DNA from: Nitrospirota bacterium
GTDB lineage: Bacteria > Nitrospinota_A > UBA7883
Length of the DNA: 64,000 nucleotides
NCBI GenBank assembly: GCA_024275315.1
Contig: JAJRZK010000017.1
Span: 1 to 64,000 of the forward strand
Direction: 5' to 3'
Shown: positions 54,272 through 63,958 of the stretch, one piece after another
Position numbering within the stretch: position 1 is the stretch's first letter
How the letters are laid out: every line of letters starts with the position of its first letter
Translations under genes and position numbers: made by a program
Notes under the pieces: generated by a model
The model's input: only the letters and a program-made list of their open reading frames with translations
Told to the model about the DNA's origin: nothing
Databases searched by the model: none

Positions 54272-56392
54272 ATGAAACCCTATTCACTTAAGGTCAAGCT
54301 GTTGGCCCCGGTGATTTTGATGGCGTTCGTATCCATCGCATACTTCGGGTATATATCCTTGTCATACGCCGGTGACAGACTAAGGGAAGGAGCCGCATCG
54401 AAATTAACCGCGCTGGCAAATTTTCACAAAATGGAAATAGAGCGGTATTTTCATAAAATTGAGCATTCCGTATCCACGCTTGCGTCCAGTGTAACTTCGA
54501 TCCAGGCTATGCACGATTTTGAAGAGGCCGTATATTTCGTGGATTCTTCCCTGGCGATGGCTATGGAGATATTGAAATCCCGGGACTCAAATGTGGACGC
54601 TGTGACAGACGCCCGGGGGCTGTATATCCAGGCTCGCAACAAGTACCATACTTTTTTCGCCAGCTTCATGACGGAAAACAGGCTCGGCGACATGATGCTG
54701 ATCGAACCGGAGAGCGGGTACATAATTTATTCGGCAAACAAAGTCCCGGAATTCGGCCAATACGTCATTCATGGTCCATTGCGAAAAACGGGTATCGGCC
54801 TCAGCGTGTACCGGGCGCTCGCGGACCAAAAGGCGTTGTACCCTCCGACCGAATTCTCGTCATACCAATATCGAAAAGGGACACGCTCGTCTTTCCTGAC
54901 ACGGCCCATAGTGGATGGGGGCGATGTGGCGGGGGTTATGACTGTCCGCATCTCCATGGAGCAGGTAAAGGCGTTGCTGGAGAAACGGCTGGGGATGGAT
55001 GGGAGCTTTATTATATGGTTGGCGAGCAAAGACGGAAGCAAGATAGCGGCTTCGGGTCCATGGCGAGAAGAGTTGCCGGCGATCGAACCGGGACGCGAGG
55101 GGGTGTTCGGGGGGCTTGATGGCGCCGGTGGTGTGCAATACCTGAGGGCGCAAACGCCCCTTGATATCGACGGGATGGATTATACACTGATAGTAGACAC
55201 CCCTTTGGACCTGGCGCTTGCGCCGCTGGGAAGCCTTAAACTTTCAATACTGTTTTTTGTCCTGTTATCCCTGGTTGTCCTGGGCGGCGCTCATCTTATG
55301 CTTGGCGCGTCTGTTATCGGGCCGCTGAAAATCCTGGGGGAGGCCATGAAACAGACCGCCAGAAGCGGACGGAGCCCGGAAAAAGCTCTTCCCGAAAACT
55401 CGAGTGATGAAATCGGGTCGCTTTACCACCTGTTCAACGATCTGGGCCGAAAACTCGAGCAGATGGAGCTGGAGGGAGGGTCTAAAAACAGGTCGCTGAA
55501 CCTCTACACCGACTCGCTGTCAGAAAAAATCGAGCGGCTGGAGGAGGAGCTGGATTCTACAACGGCGGCTTTGGAGCAAAGCCACGCCGCTTCCACAAAA
55601 ATGGAAAATGTGATCAGAAGACAGGAAAAATCGCTGGAAACACAGAGGAAAAAGCTGAACGCCACCAGAAAATACCTGGAGGAGCTAGACGAAACCAGGG
55701 ACAGGTTTCTGGAAATAGCGGGACATGAACTCAAGGAAAAGGCCAGCCTGCTTTCCAGGAGTGTTGCGGCGGAGTCAGATGGTTCGGGCAACGACAACCT
55801 GCTGATGATTCTAAATGAAACCAGGGCGCTGGAAAGGTTGATCGACAAGGCCCTGGCCAGTTTTTCCCTGGAACTGCACGACAGACCTCTTTTGGCCGAC
55901 ACTTTCGATATGGCCGAACTGGCCAGAGACACCACCGAAGGCATGACCGATCTGGCCTCACGGCGCAATGTGAAACTGGTATTCAAATCCGGCGCGGACA
56001 GCATACCTGTCCAAGCGGAAAAGGAAAGCATACGTATAACAATGGAAAACCTGCTGGAAAACGCGCTGAAGAACACACTGTCACGAGGAACCGTGATGGT
56101 GTCTGTGAATGAAACCGGCTCCATGGCGCGGTTCGAGGTTTGCGACACGGGCAAGGGTATAGAAAAAAAGCTTCTGGGCAAGATTTTCAACCGCTATTTC
56201 AGGATTGAAAGTAGTTCGGCGGACGATCCAGGCGGGATGGGGCTGGGGCTTTTCATATGCCTGATGATCATACGCCGTCATGATGGCAAAATAGGCGCTG
56301 AAAGCGAGCAGGGCAAGGGAAGCGTCTTCTTTTTCGAACTGCCGAAACAACCGATAGCCACCCAGAACGTTATCCCCGGCCTGGAAATATGA
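54272..56392 (+). CDS. membrane sensor histidine kinase
   Basis: This 706-residue kinase has a first membrane helix near residues 8-28 and a periplasmic sensor region of about 280 residues. The sensor region looks like a dCACHE fold (GLYIQARNKYHTFF, IEPESGYIIYSANK, GVMTVRISMEQVKALLEK). A second helix follows near 325-350, then HAMP and a long coiled coil. The H box is modified to EIAGHELKEK (His485), replacing the usual SHELRTP. The HATPase is intact: NLLENALKN, DTGKGIEKK and MGLGLFICLM. The ATG at 54272 has GGAG 7 nt upstream. No adjacent response regulator is present. Confidence 0.9.
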   Translation: MKPYSLKVKLLAPVILMAFVSIAYFGYISLSYAGDRLREGAASKLTALANFHKMEIERYFHKIEHSVSTLASSVTSIQAMHDFEEAVYFVDSSLAMAMEILKSRDSNVDAVTDARGLYIQARNKYHTFFASFMTENRLGDMMLIEPESGYIIYSANKVPEFGQYVIHGPLRKTGIGLSVYRALADQKALYPPTEFSSYQYRKGTRSSFLTRPIVDGGDVAGVMTVRISMEQVKALLEKRLGMDGSFIIWLASKDGSKIAASGPWREELPAIEPGREGVFGGLDGAGGVQYLRAQTPLDIDGMDYTLIVDTPLDLALAPLGSLKLSILFFVLLSLVVLGGAHLMLGASVIGPLKILGEAMKQTARSGRSPEKALPENSSDEIGSLYHLFNDLGRKLEQMELEGGSKNRSLNLYTDSLSEKIERLEEELDSTTAALEQSHAASTKMENVIRRQEKSLETQRKKLNATRKYLEELDETRDRFLEIAGHELKEKASLLSRSVAAESDGSGNDNLLMILNETRALERLIDKALASFSLELHDRPLLADTFDMAELARDTTEGMTDLASRRNVKLVFKSGADSIPVQAEKESIRITMENLLENALKNTLSRGTVMVSVNETGSMARFEVCDTGKGIEKKLLGKIFNRYFRIESSSADDPGGMGLGLFICLMIIRRHDGKIGAESEQGKGSVFFFELPKQPIATQNVIPGLEI

Positions 56393-56424
56393 AAAAAACG
56401 CCAGGACAAAACAGGCCCGCCGAA

Positions 56425-57237
56425 CTATATCGACGTTGCCAGCGAGCTCAAGCCTTTGGAGATATCCAGCAGTTTTTTCGAAATGTCACCATCAAACGCG
56501 GGAGCAAGCTCTTCTAAGGCGGCTGATTGCTTGGACAGATCGATCTGTATTTGAGCGCGTTTGATATCGCTGACCCTGGCTTCCAGGTCGGCGATGGAGC
56601 CCTGGTTGTCGAAAATTACCTCCTGGTTGTATTGGATCCCGTCTTTGACAGCCGCTAATTCTGATTTAAACGCGTTGGAAGTTTCCAGCGCCTTGGTGAC
56701 ACCAGCGGAGTTTTGCAGAATACCGGCGGAGTTATCGGAAATATTCGAGGAAATGGTGAGCAAGGCGAGCAGGGCGATGGCCGCCGTTCCAAGCGCAAGA
56801 TAAGATATGATGGATGCGCCGCCGGGCTTTTTCTCTGAAACCGTGGCGGCGGGAGCCGCAGGTGGCGGCGCGGGTTTGGGCTCGACCGAATCCTTCTCGT
56901 CGTCGGCCTGTTCCGGGGATTCACTTTTTACAGATTGCAAAGGAGGCACCAGGGCAAGCTTCGACTTTTCCTTTTCCTCACCGGAAGGCTGTGGCGTTAT
57001 CGACTTCATCTTTGATTCCGCCACCTTCTCCGCAAAATCGAGCACCTTTTCCGACCCCACATCCTTTTCCTCCGCAGGGGCGCCGGTGATCGATTCGAGC
57101 AACTCGTTGAAATTTTCCTCCGAAATCGAAGCTATGGGGCTTTTGATGACAACTCCCCTGTCGTTAAGAAGTTTCATCAACTCCTTCGTTTCCATGTTCA
57201 TCTTCTTAGCGGCTTCGTAAACCCGGATATTGCTCAT
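56425..57237 (-). CDS. membrane protein with N-terminal IF-2 N domain and coiled coil
   Basis: This 270-residue protein opens with MSNIRVYEAAKKMNMETKEL, then LMKLLNDRGVVIKSPIASIS, the IF2_N helical domain normally found at the start of translation initiation factor IF-2. A disordered acidic/Pro-rich stretch follows (residues 55-145). One strong membrane helix is at about 147-170 (IISYLALGTAAIALLALLTI). A C-terminal helical coiled coil follows (QGSIADLEARVSDIKRAQIQIDL...). No GTPase is present. The topology suggests a cytosolic IF2N domain anchored to the membrane. The function is unknown. A longer frame to 57417 has no family support. Confidence 0.8.
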   Translation of the reverse strand: MSNIRVYEAAKKMNMETKELMKLLNDRGVVIKSPIASISEENFNELLESITGAPAEEKDVGSEKVLDFAEKVAESKMKSITPQPSGEEKEKSKLALVPPLQSVKSESPEQADDEKDSVEPKPAPPPAAPAATVSEKKPGGASIISYLALGTAAIALLALLTISSNISDNSAGILQNSAGVTKALETSNAFKSELAAVKDGIQYNQEVIFDNQGSIADLEARVSDIKRAQIQIDLSKQSAALEELAPAFDGDISKKLLDISKGLSSLATSI

Positions 57238-57571
57238 GGTAAAATGTGGCAAAACGCCTGTGGTTGCATGATACACCGATAGTAGCCCATGACCAGGCCA
57301 AAACGCAAGGAGCTTAGCAACGAAGCCGCTCCTGCCCCCGGGTCGAATACTCCACATCAAACGGCTCTGTGGGATTGTTAATACCATGTCGCCCAATAGC
57401 CGTCGCCAACCAGACACGGATACAAATGTGGAAGTCGTATCGAAACAGCTATCCCGGCCTTATTTATTATTATTGTTGACAATCCGGGGCAGAGTGGTGT
57501 AAAAAAATGAACGCTCGTTTTATGTCGTGGGCGGAGTTAACCAGTTATCCATATGCATGAATGATGTATGA
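57238..57571. other. 334-nt gap holding the efflux operon promoter
   Basis: The left 180 nt continue the open frame of the IF2N gene but look non-coding. The right part contains the tetR promoter candidate and an AACG/CGTT repeat, described separately. I see no RNA gene. Confidence 0.4.
57476..57519 (+). promoter_or_regulatory. promoter with possible TetR operator
   Basis: TTGACA (57476-57481) with TAAAAA (57500-57505) at an 18-nt spacer forms a candidate promoter. Overlapping its start region is AACG-CT-CGTT (57510-57519), a short palindrome of the kind seen in TetR-family operators. Autoregulation is inferred. Confidence 0.4.
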
Positions 57572-58180
57572 ATGCCAAAAATTAACAAAGCGCATTATGA
57601 CGCCAGAAAAAAACAGATTATCAGCGCGGCGGATACATGTTTTTCCAACAAGGGAATCCATCAAACCACCATGCACGATATTTGCCGACAGGCGCAACTC
57701 AGTATCGGCGCCGTTTACAGCTATTTTGACAGCAAAGAACAGATTATCGCCCAGATAGCCCAGGAGGCCCTGAAAAGAAACCTTGAAATGATTTCCGGCG
57801 TTGACAAGCTTACAAACTCAAGGGAAAAACTTTTTGAATTGGCGGATGTTTTCTTCGGCATGCTCGAGGAGACCGGAGATCACTCTGTCCGCATGGATAT
57901 AGGGTTGTGGAGCGCGGCTTTGATAAATGACGAGGTGCATAAGGCGGTGCTTGAGATCATGAAGCGCCATACTGAGGTTTTTACGAAAATTGTGCGCGCA
58001 GGCCAGGACAAGGGCGAAATTGACAAAAGCGTAAAACCGGAATCGGTCGCCATGGTAATGATATCCACCTTCAAGGGCCTTGTGCTTCAAAAAGGGATTT
58101 ACGGCAAGGTCGATGTCCAGGGATATGTGGATACCATTAAAAAAATGATGAAAGGTCTGCTTAATGAACCGCAGGTTTAA
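57572..58180 (+). CDS. TetR-family transcriptional regulator
   Basis: This 202-residue repressor-type protein has the N-terminal TetR helix-turn-helix: DARKKQIISAADTCFSNKGIHQTTMHDICRQ then SIGAVYSYFDSKEQIIAQIA (residues 7-60). The C-terminal ligand domain is variable and helical. It is the first gene of the operon with the TolC, adaptor and RND genes, and overlaps the TolC gene by 17 nt. It is therefore likely to control this pump in response to a pump substrate. The inducer is unknown. Confidence 0.92.
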   Translation: MPKINKAHYDARKKQIISAADTCFSNKGIHQTTMHDICRQAQLSIGAVYSYFDSKEQIIAQIAQEALKRNLEMISGVDKLTNSREKLFELADVFFGMLEETGDHSVRMDIGLWSAALINDEVHKAVLEIMKRHTEVFTKIVRAGQDKGEIDKSVKPESVAMVMISTFKGLVLQKGIYGKVDVQGYVDTIKKMMKGLLNEPQV

Positions 58181-59483
58181 TCCATCCCTGGCGCTGGTTG
58201 GCGTAACGCTTCTTCTTGCCGCCCAAAGCGCCCTGGCCGCAGAGCCTTCACTGCTGACCCTGGAGGAATGTCTGCGTATTGCGCTTGAAAGCAACACGAA
58301 GATATCCATCGCCCGCCAGGAGCTCTTAAAAGCGCGCCATGGCAGGCATGAAGCTTTTGGCGTAGCCCTGCCCGACCTGGACTTGTCCGCCGACTACAAG
58401 CAGGAGTTAAGGAACCCCGAAGTGGAGTTTTTCGGCGAAACCTTCAAACTGAAGCCAGACGAAATGTATTCGATGAACGCCAGGTTGAACCAGTATCTGT
58501 ATTCCGGCTCGGTCATGCCGGCATACCGGGCGGCCAACCATATGCTCGCGAAAGCCGGGCTTAACGTTGCGGCTCAGATAAACAACATCATCGCCGATGT
58601 CAGGATAAAGTTTTATGAAGCCCTGTACGCGCGCGAGCTGGTCAAGGTAAACGAAGAATCCGTAAAACAGCTCAAATCCCACCTGGCCGACTCTAAAAAA
58701 CGCGAAAAGGCGGGGCTTAACACTCCCTACGATACACTGCGTTTTGAAACCAGGCTGGCCGAGGCGGAGCCTTCGCTGATCCAGGCCAAGAACAATCTGG
58801 CTCATGCTGTCGTGGGACTGCTCGATGTTATGGGGCTTGATCCCTTGAGCGAAGTTGTCCTGGACGGAAAGCTGTCCTACGTTCCCGTCGCCCGCGACCT
58901 GCAGGACGCGATTGCAAAGGCGAGAGAGAACAGGCCGGAGCTGAAAGCGTCCACTGAGTGGACCCTGGCCTCGGAAGAGGCGGCTCGCGCCGCGCGAAGC
59001 GAGCTGTATCCGTCGCTCAAGGCTTTCGTCAACTACAACCTGGCCAACTCTCCCGGTCTCGGCGATCAGACAGCCTGGACAGACGATTTTTCCGTGGGGA
59101 TTGTAATGGAGTTTAACCTGTTCGATGGAGCCGAGCGCTCTTCGAGAACCAAAAGGAAGATCGTAGAGTCGAACATAGCCAGGTTGCAGGGCGAAAGCCT
59201 GGCCCGGCAGGTCATAATAGAAGTGAAAACATCGTTCGACGAGCTTGCGCGCGCGGACGAATTCGTGCAGTCGCAATCGAAAAGTGTCGACTACGCGCAG
59301 GAGTCATACCGAATAGCCAAGGTAAGCCACGATGCGGGTGTGTTGACGCAACTGGAGCTTCTCGACGCACAGCTCGCCCTTACCAGGGCAAAGATCAACT
59401 TCAGCAAATCGTTGTACGAATATTCAGTCGCAAGGACAAGGCTGGAGCATGCCATGGGCGTAATTGATGAATCCGGAAAATAA
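58164..59483 (+). CDS. TolC-family outer membrane channel
   Basis: This 439-residue exported protein has a signal peptide (SLALVGVTLLLAAQSALA). Two TolC repeats of coiled-coil helices are present, with LTLEECLRIALESNTKISIARQEL at the start and the corresponding second repeat near residue 245. It would form a trimeric outer-membrane barrel and periplasmic tunnel for the adjacent RND pump. The length is normal for the family. The start overlaps the tetR end; the MFP gene follows. Confidence 0.93.
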   Translation: MNRRFNPSLALVGVTLLLAAQSALAAEPSLLTLEECLRIALESNTKISIARQELLKARHGRHEAFGVALPDLDLSADYKQELRNPEVEFFGETFKLKPDEMYSMNARLNQYLYSGSVMPAYRAANHMLAKAGLNVAAQINNIIADVRIKFYEALYARELVKVNEESVKQLKSHLADSKKREKAGLNTPYDTLRFETRLAEAEPSLIQAKNNLAHAVVGLLDVMGLDPLSEVVLDGKLSYVPVARDLQDAIAKARENRPELKASTEWTLASEEAARAARSELYPSLKAFVNYNLANSPGLGDQTAWTDDFSVGIVMEFNLFDGAERSSRTKRKIVESNIARLQGESLARQVIIEVKTSFDELARADEFVQSQSKSVDYAQESYRIAKVSHDAGVLTQLELLDAQLALTRAKINFSKSLYEYSVARTRLEHAMGVIDESGK

Positions 59484-59487
59484 AAAG

Positions 59488-60537
59488 ATGAAAACAAAAA
59501 TGCGCAAAATAACCTTGATTGTGTTAATCAGCCTTGCGACAGGAGCCTGCTCTAACGGCGTCGCGGACACCGCCAAAGCGATGCCTGAGAAAAAAATTAT
59601 ACGTGTGCGGGTCTGGAGAGTGGAGCCGGAAACCTTTGTCCAGAAACTGACTCTGACCGCCTCGGCCAAAGCCGGAAGGGAGGTCACCATCGCTTCGGAA
59701 TCTCCCGGCAGGGTTGTGGAGGTGAACTTCGACAAGGGAGACAAGGTGATAAGGGGGCAGATTTTGATCCGGCTCGACGATGCGACCCTGAAAGCCAAAA
59801 TCGCCATGGCTACCGTGGACAAGGATCTGGCGGAACTGGAATACCGGAAGCAAAAGACATTGTCTGACCAGGGCGGGGGCATATCCGAATTTCAACTGGA
59901 GCAGTCCCGCCTTCGTCTGGAAGCCGCGAAAGCGCGGTTGAGAGAGCTTGATGTCGAGCTTGACAAGCTGACGATCAAGTCGCCAATCACCGGCATGATA
60001 CTTTCCCGTGAAACCGAGCCGGGCGAAATCGTATCTCCGGGGGCGCCACTTGCCAGGTCGGCTGAATTGCGGCCGATCAAGGTGGTGACCGGAGCCCCGG
60101 AACTTGCCATTGCCGATTTTCATATCGGCAAGGAGGCGCTTATAACCTTCGACGCGTATCCCGGCAAAAATTTTGTCGGAAAAGTCACGTTCCTGTCCCT
60201 CGAAGTCAACCCCAGAGCGCGCACGTTCGATTGCGAAATAGAGCTTGCCAACGATCAGATGATGATCCTGCCGGAAATGAGCGCCAAAGTGTCCTTCACC
60301 CGCAAGACCCTTCCCGGCTCGATACTGATACCTCAAACATCAGTGCTCGAGCTTGCCGACGGCCACGCGGTGTTTGTCGTGGACGCAAACAACATCGCCC
60401 ATCAGAGGAGGGTCAAGCTGATCGACTCCGCGGACGAGAAAGCTCTTGTAAGCTCCGGGTTGGCCGAGGGCGATATACTTGTGACCCTGGGGCACCGCAA
60501 TCTGATAGATGGCGACACCGTGCGGATAGAAAAGTAG
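59488..60537 (+). CDS. RND efflux periplasmic adaptor (HlyD/MFP) lipoprotein
   Basis: This 349-residue adaptor links the RND pump to TolC. It begins with a lipoprotein signal ending in LATGAC. It then has the lipoyl-type halves (GRVVEVNFDKGDKVIRGQIL, LTIKSPITGMIL), a helical hairpin in between and beta-barrel/membrane-proximal domains (AKVSFTRKTLPGSILIPQTSV). I choose ATG 59488 because it gives a standard lipoprotein signal. Upstream in-frame starts at 59467 (ATG) and 59464 (TTG) overlap TolC. The pump gene follows after 6 nt. Confidence 0.92.
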   Translation: MKTKMRKITLIVLISLATGACSNGVADTAKAMPEKKIIRVRVWRVEPETFVQKLTLTASAKAGREVTIASESPGRVVEVNFDKGDKVIRGQILIRLDDATLKAKIAMATVDKDLAELEYRKQKTLSDQGGGISEFQLEQSRLRLEAAKARLRELDVELDKLTIKSPITGMILSRETEPGEIVSPGAPLARSAELRPIKVVTGAPELAIADFHIGKEALITFDAYPGKNFVGKVTFLSLEVNPRARTFDCEIELANDQMMILPEMSAKVSFTRKTLPGSILIPQTSVLELADGHAVFVVDANNIAHQRRVKLIDSADEKALVSSGLAEGDILVTLGHRNLIDGDTVRIEK

Positions 60538-60543
60538 GCTGGT

Positions 60544-63500
60544 TTGAACATAACCGATTTTTCCATAAAAAACTACATGGCGGTCTACGCCCTGGTTGTC
60601 ATCATAACCATCGCGGGCCTGTATTCATACATCACCCTTCCCCGTGAGGCCAACCCGGACATCACCATACCTTTTGTCATCATCGCCACCACATACACGG
60701 GCGTGGCCCCCGGAGATATGGAGACCCTTGTCACGCAGAAGCTGGAAAAGGAACTGAAAAACCTGGAAAACGTGAAGGAGATGCGGTCTTCCTCGAAAGA
60801 AGGTGTCTCTATCATATCGGTGGAATTCGATCCGAACATCGATATCGACGAGGCTGTCCAGAAAACCAGGGACAAGGTGAACATAGCAAAACCGGAACTG
60901 CCGCCCGACGCAGACGAACCGGTTGTAACGGAGATAAATTTTTCCAACATCCCGATTATGATGGTGAACATATCCGGGAAATACGGCCTCGTCCGGCTCA
61001 AAAAGATCGCCGAAGATTTGCAGGACGAGATAGAGCAGGTCCCAGGTGTTTTAAGCGTGGACCTGGTTGGAGGGCTGGAGCGTGAGGTGAAGGTCGATAT
61101 CGATCCGGAGCGGTTGCGCTATTACGGGTTGAGCCTTAAGGATATTGTGGAGGTGATAGAGAAGGAAAACGTCACCATCCCAGGCGGTTCCATAGACGTG
61201 GGCGACTACAAGTACCTGGTGAGAATACCCGGGGAAATTGACGATCCTTCCGAAATCGGGGATCTGGTTGTGATGACCAGCGACCTGAAATCTGTCTATA
61301 TGCGGGATCTGGCCGATGTAAGTTTCGGTTTCAAGGATGTCTCGACATACGCAAGGCTCGGCGGCAACGATTGCATCAGCCTTTCGATCACCAAACGGTC
61401 GGGAGGAAATATCATAGAGGTGACAGACGCCGTCAAGGCGCTCATAGACAGGAAGTTGCAGGAACTGCCTCGCACCACCGAGATTTCCATCACCGCCGAT
61501 CAGAGCGAGATGACACGCAACCTGATCGACGACCTGGAGAACAACATCATATCCGGCCTTATCCTCGTGGTGGGGGTTCTGTTTTTTGTCCTCGGTCTGA
61601 AAGTGGCGGTGTTTGTGGCGCTGTCGATTCCCTTCTCCATGCTGATCTCCTTTATCGTCCTGTCGGCGCTGGGATTTTCGCTGAACATGGTGGTGCTGTT
61701 TTCCCTGATACTGGCCCTCGGCATGCTGGTCGACAACGCCATCGTCATAGTGGAAAACATCTACCGTCACGCGGAGGAGGGTTCGCCCCCGTTTAAGGCC
61801 GCGATAGAAGCCACCAGGGAGGTCGCCAAGCCAGTCATAGCTTCTACCGTAACGACTCTATGCGCCTTTTTTCCCATGGTGTTCTGGCCCGGGATAATGG
61901 GGGAGTTTATGGTGTATCTTCCATACACCCTCAGCATAACCCTGACTGCTTCACTTTTCGTGGCGCTGGTCATCAATCCCACCCTTTGCGCCACGCTCCT
62001 GGTTGTGAAATCCCGCAAAAAAAGCCTGGACAAAACCAAGGACTCCGAGCTGAGCGCGCCAATGCGCCTATACAAACACAGCCTGCAAACGGCCCTTGAG
62101 TGGAAATGGCTCACTTTTATTGGCGCCGTGGGATCGCTGTTGCTTGTGATGTTTCTTTACGGCGTCCTGGGGCAGGGCATAGAGTTTTTTCCACAGGTGG
62201 AGCCCAGCAAGATTTTTGTGGATATAGAAACCCCGACCGGTACCAACGTGAAGGCTTCTGACAGGCTGGCCAGACGAATGGAACAGGCGGTGAAGGTCCA
62301 CAAGGACGTGGAAGTGTATGTCACAAACGTCGGCGTGTCCATAGGTCAATTCGACTTTACCGGCTCCGGCGAGGCGGGGCCCAGCCACAAAAGCAGGATC
62401 GCGGTGGATTTTATAGACAGAAAGCTCCGTCACCAATCCACCAACATAGCCCGGGAACAGATACGGCAGGCCGCCGCCAGGATAGTCGGCGCGGACGTTA
62501 AAATCAACGCTGAAGAAATGGGTCCCCCTACCGGGCCGCCGATAAACATAGAGATTTCGGGGAAGGATTACAACGTCCTGGCGGAGTTGAGCCAGCAGGT
62601 GGAAAAAATTCTTCGATCCATTCCGGGTCTTGTCGATTTTGAAAATGACTATTCACTGGGCCGGCCGGAGCTTGTAATACGGATAGATCGTGAGCAGGCG
62701 GCCAGGTATGGCCTGCGGACCCGCGAAATCGCCAATGCCATAAGAACCGCCATATATGGAGCCAAGGCGTCCACCTTTCGCCAGGGAAAGGACGAATACG
62801 ATATCCGTGTCAGGTTCCGGTTTGAAAGAAGAGACAGGATAGAAAAGCTCAAGGAGCTTTTCATACGGCATGAAGGGAAAATCATACCCCTTACTTCGTT
62901 CGCGAAAATCTCCACCTCGTCCGGATATGGCGATATCTCGCACATAAACCAGAAAAAAGTCGTAACTGTTTCGTCCAAGGTTCAAAGCGGCCTGAACGAC
63001 AATGTAATGCTGGAAAAAGCCAGGCAGGCCATCTCGGCCGCGGTCAAAACACCAGAGGGGTACAGGATAGATTATACCGGCCAGAACAAGGAACAAAAAG
63101 AATCGGAGGTCTTTCTCACAAAGGCGTTTATCGGCGCGATTTTTCTCATGGCTTTTGTTCTGATACTGCAGTTCAATTCCGTGTCTATACCACTGATAAT
63201 CCTGTCTTCGGTCATTTTGTCGATGATAGGGGTGCTGATCGGGCTTATGGTTACATACACCCCGTTCGGCGTGATTATGACAGGTGTGGGTGTTATCAGC
63301 CTGGCGGGAGTTGTGGTAAATAATTCCATTGTGTTGCTGGACTACGTGATCCAGCTTCGGGAGCGGGGGATGGACAAGATAGCGGCCATTGTCACCGCCG
63401 GCATGACCCGTCTTCGTCCGGTGCTTCTTACAGCCATAACAACCATACTGGGGCTTGTTCCCATGGCCACGGGCGTCAGCTTCGATTTTAAAACCTTTGA

Positions 63501-63735
63501 ATGGATCACAAGCTCCGATTCCGCGGACTGGTGGGGGCCCATGGCCGTAGCCGTGGTGTTTGGCCTGGCGTTCGCCACGGCGTTGACTCTTATCGTGGCC
63601 CCAACTCTTTACTCGATCATAGATTCAATGGTCAAACGATTAACCGGCGCTTCGCTGACCCATAACGGCACTGGCGATGGCAAACACGGTTTAAGTGAAA
63701 AAATGGAAACGGAGGTTGTGCCAGAAGAGATTTGA
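60544..63735 (+). CDS. RND-family efflux pump (HAE1-like)
   Basis: This 1063-residue inner-membrane proton-driven pump has twelve membrane helices and two large periplasmic loops. The start NITDFSIKNYMAVYALVVII and the proton-relay helix 4 (FSLILALGMLVDNAIVIVEN, with the paired Asp of the L-V-D-N-A motif) are typical. Helix 10-11 carries GVVVNNSIVLLDYV. The start is TTG. The full set TetR-TolC-MFP-RND is complete and contiguous. Substrates cannot be predicted; heavy-metal RND signatures are not evident. Confidence 0.94.
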   Translation: MNITDFSIKNYMAVYALVVIITIAGLYSYITLPREANPDITIPFVIIATTYTGVAPGDMETLVTQKLEKELKNLENVKEMRSSSKEGVSIISVEFDPNIDIDEAVQKTRDKVNIAKPELPPDADEPVVTEINFSNIPIMMVNISGKYGLVRLKKIAEDLQDEIEQVPGVLSVDLVGGLEREVKVDIDPERLRYYGLSLKDIVEVIEKENVTIPGGSIDVGDYKYLVRIPGEIDDPSEIGDLVVMTSDLKSVYMRDLADVSFGFKDVSTYARLGGNDCISLSITKRSGGNIIEVTDAVKALIDRKLQELPRTTEISITADQSEMTRNLIDDLENNIISGLILVVGVLFFVLGLKVAVFVALSIPFSMLISFIVLSALGFSLNMVVLFSLILALGMLVDNAIVIVENIYRHAEEGSPPFKAAIEATREVAKPVIASTVTTLCAFFPMVFWPGIMGEFMVYLPYTLSITLTASLFVALVINPTLCATLLVVKSRKKSLDKTKDSELSAPMRLYKHSLQTALEWKWLTFIGAVGSLLLVMFLYGVLGQGIEFFPQVEPSKIFVDIETPTGTNVKASDRLARRMEQAVKVHKDVEVYVTNVGVSIGQFDFTGSGEAGPSHKSRIAVDFIDRKLRHQSTNIAREQIRQAAARIVGADVKINAEEMGPPTGPPINIEISGKDYNVLAELSQQVEKILRSIPGLVDFENDYSLGRPELVIRIDREQAARYGLRTREIANAIRTAIYGAKASTFRQGKDEYDIRVRFRFERRDRIEKLKELFIRHEGKIIPLTSFAKISTSSGYGDISHINQKKVVTVSSKVQSGLNDNVMLEKARQAISAAVKTPEGYRIDYTGQNKEQKESEVFLTKAFIGAIFLMAFVLILQFNSVSIPLIILSSVILSMIGVLIGLMVTYTPFGVIMTGVGVISLAGVVVNNSIVLLDYVIQLRERGMDKIAAIVTAGMTRLRPVLLTAITTILGLVPMATGVSFDFKTFEWITSSDSADWWGPMAVAVVFGLAFATALTLIVAPTLYSIIDSMVKRLTGASLTHNGTGDGKHGLSEKMETEVVPEEI

Positions 63736-63842
63736 TAAAATAATATCAGTCTGTAATAGCTGATGAGACAGTTTCATTCCTTTACTGAAAATCGTTTATT
63801 GCCCCCTTCCCGCCACAACAAACAGCCGAAACCTGAAAATAC

Positions 63843-63870
63843 TTGACATATATATATTAGCATATATTCT
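63843..63870 (+). promoter_or_regulatory. promoter candidate for the right-edge gene
   Basis: TTGACA (63843-63848) and TATTCT (63865-63870) have a 16-nt spacer. The leader of about 80 nt holds a hairpin with the arms GCCGA/TCGGC at 63899-63912. Confidence 0.5.
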
Positions 63871-63958
63871 AATTAGCATTAGGTTCTTTGCGCCGGAGCC
63901 GACACGTCGGCTGGCGAAGGAAATATTTCAAGAATATTAATCGACCGGGTTGTTGCAG

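Noticed and set aside
57238-57417. N-terminal extension of the IF2N-membrane protein
   Set aside because: The IF2_N homology begins right at the ATG at 57237, and the extension has no family similarity.
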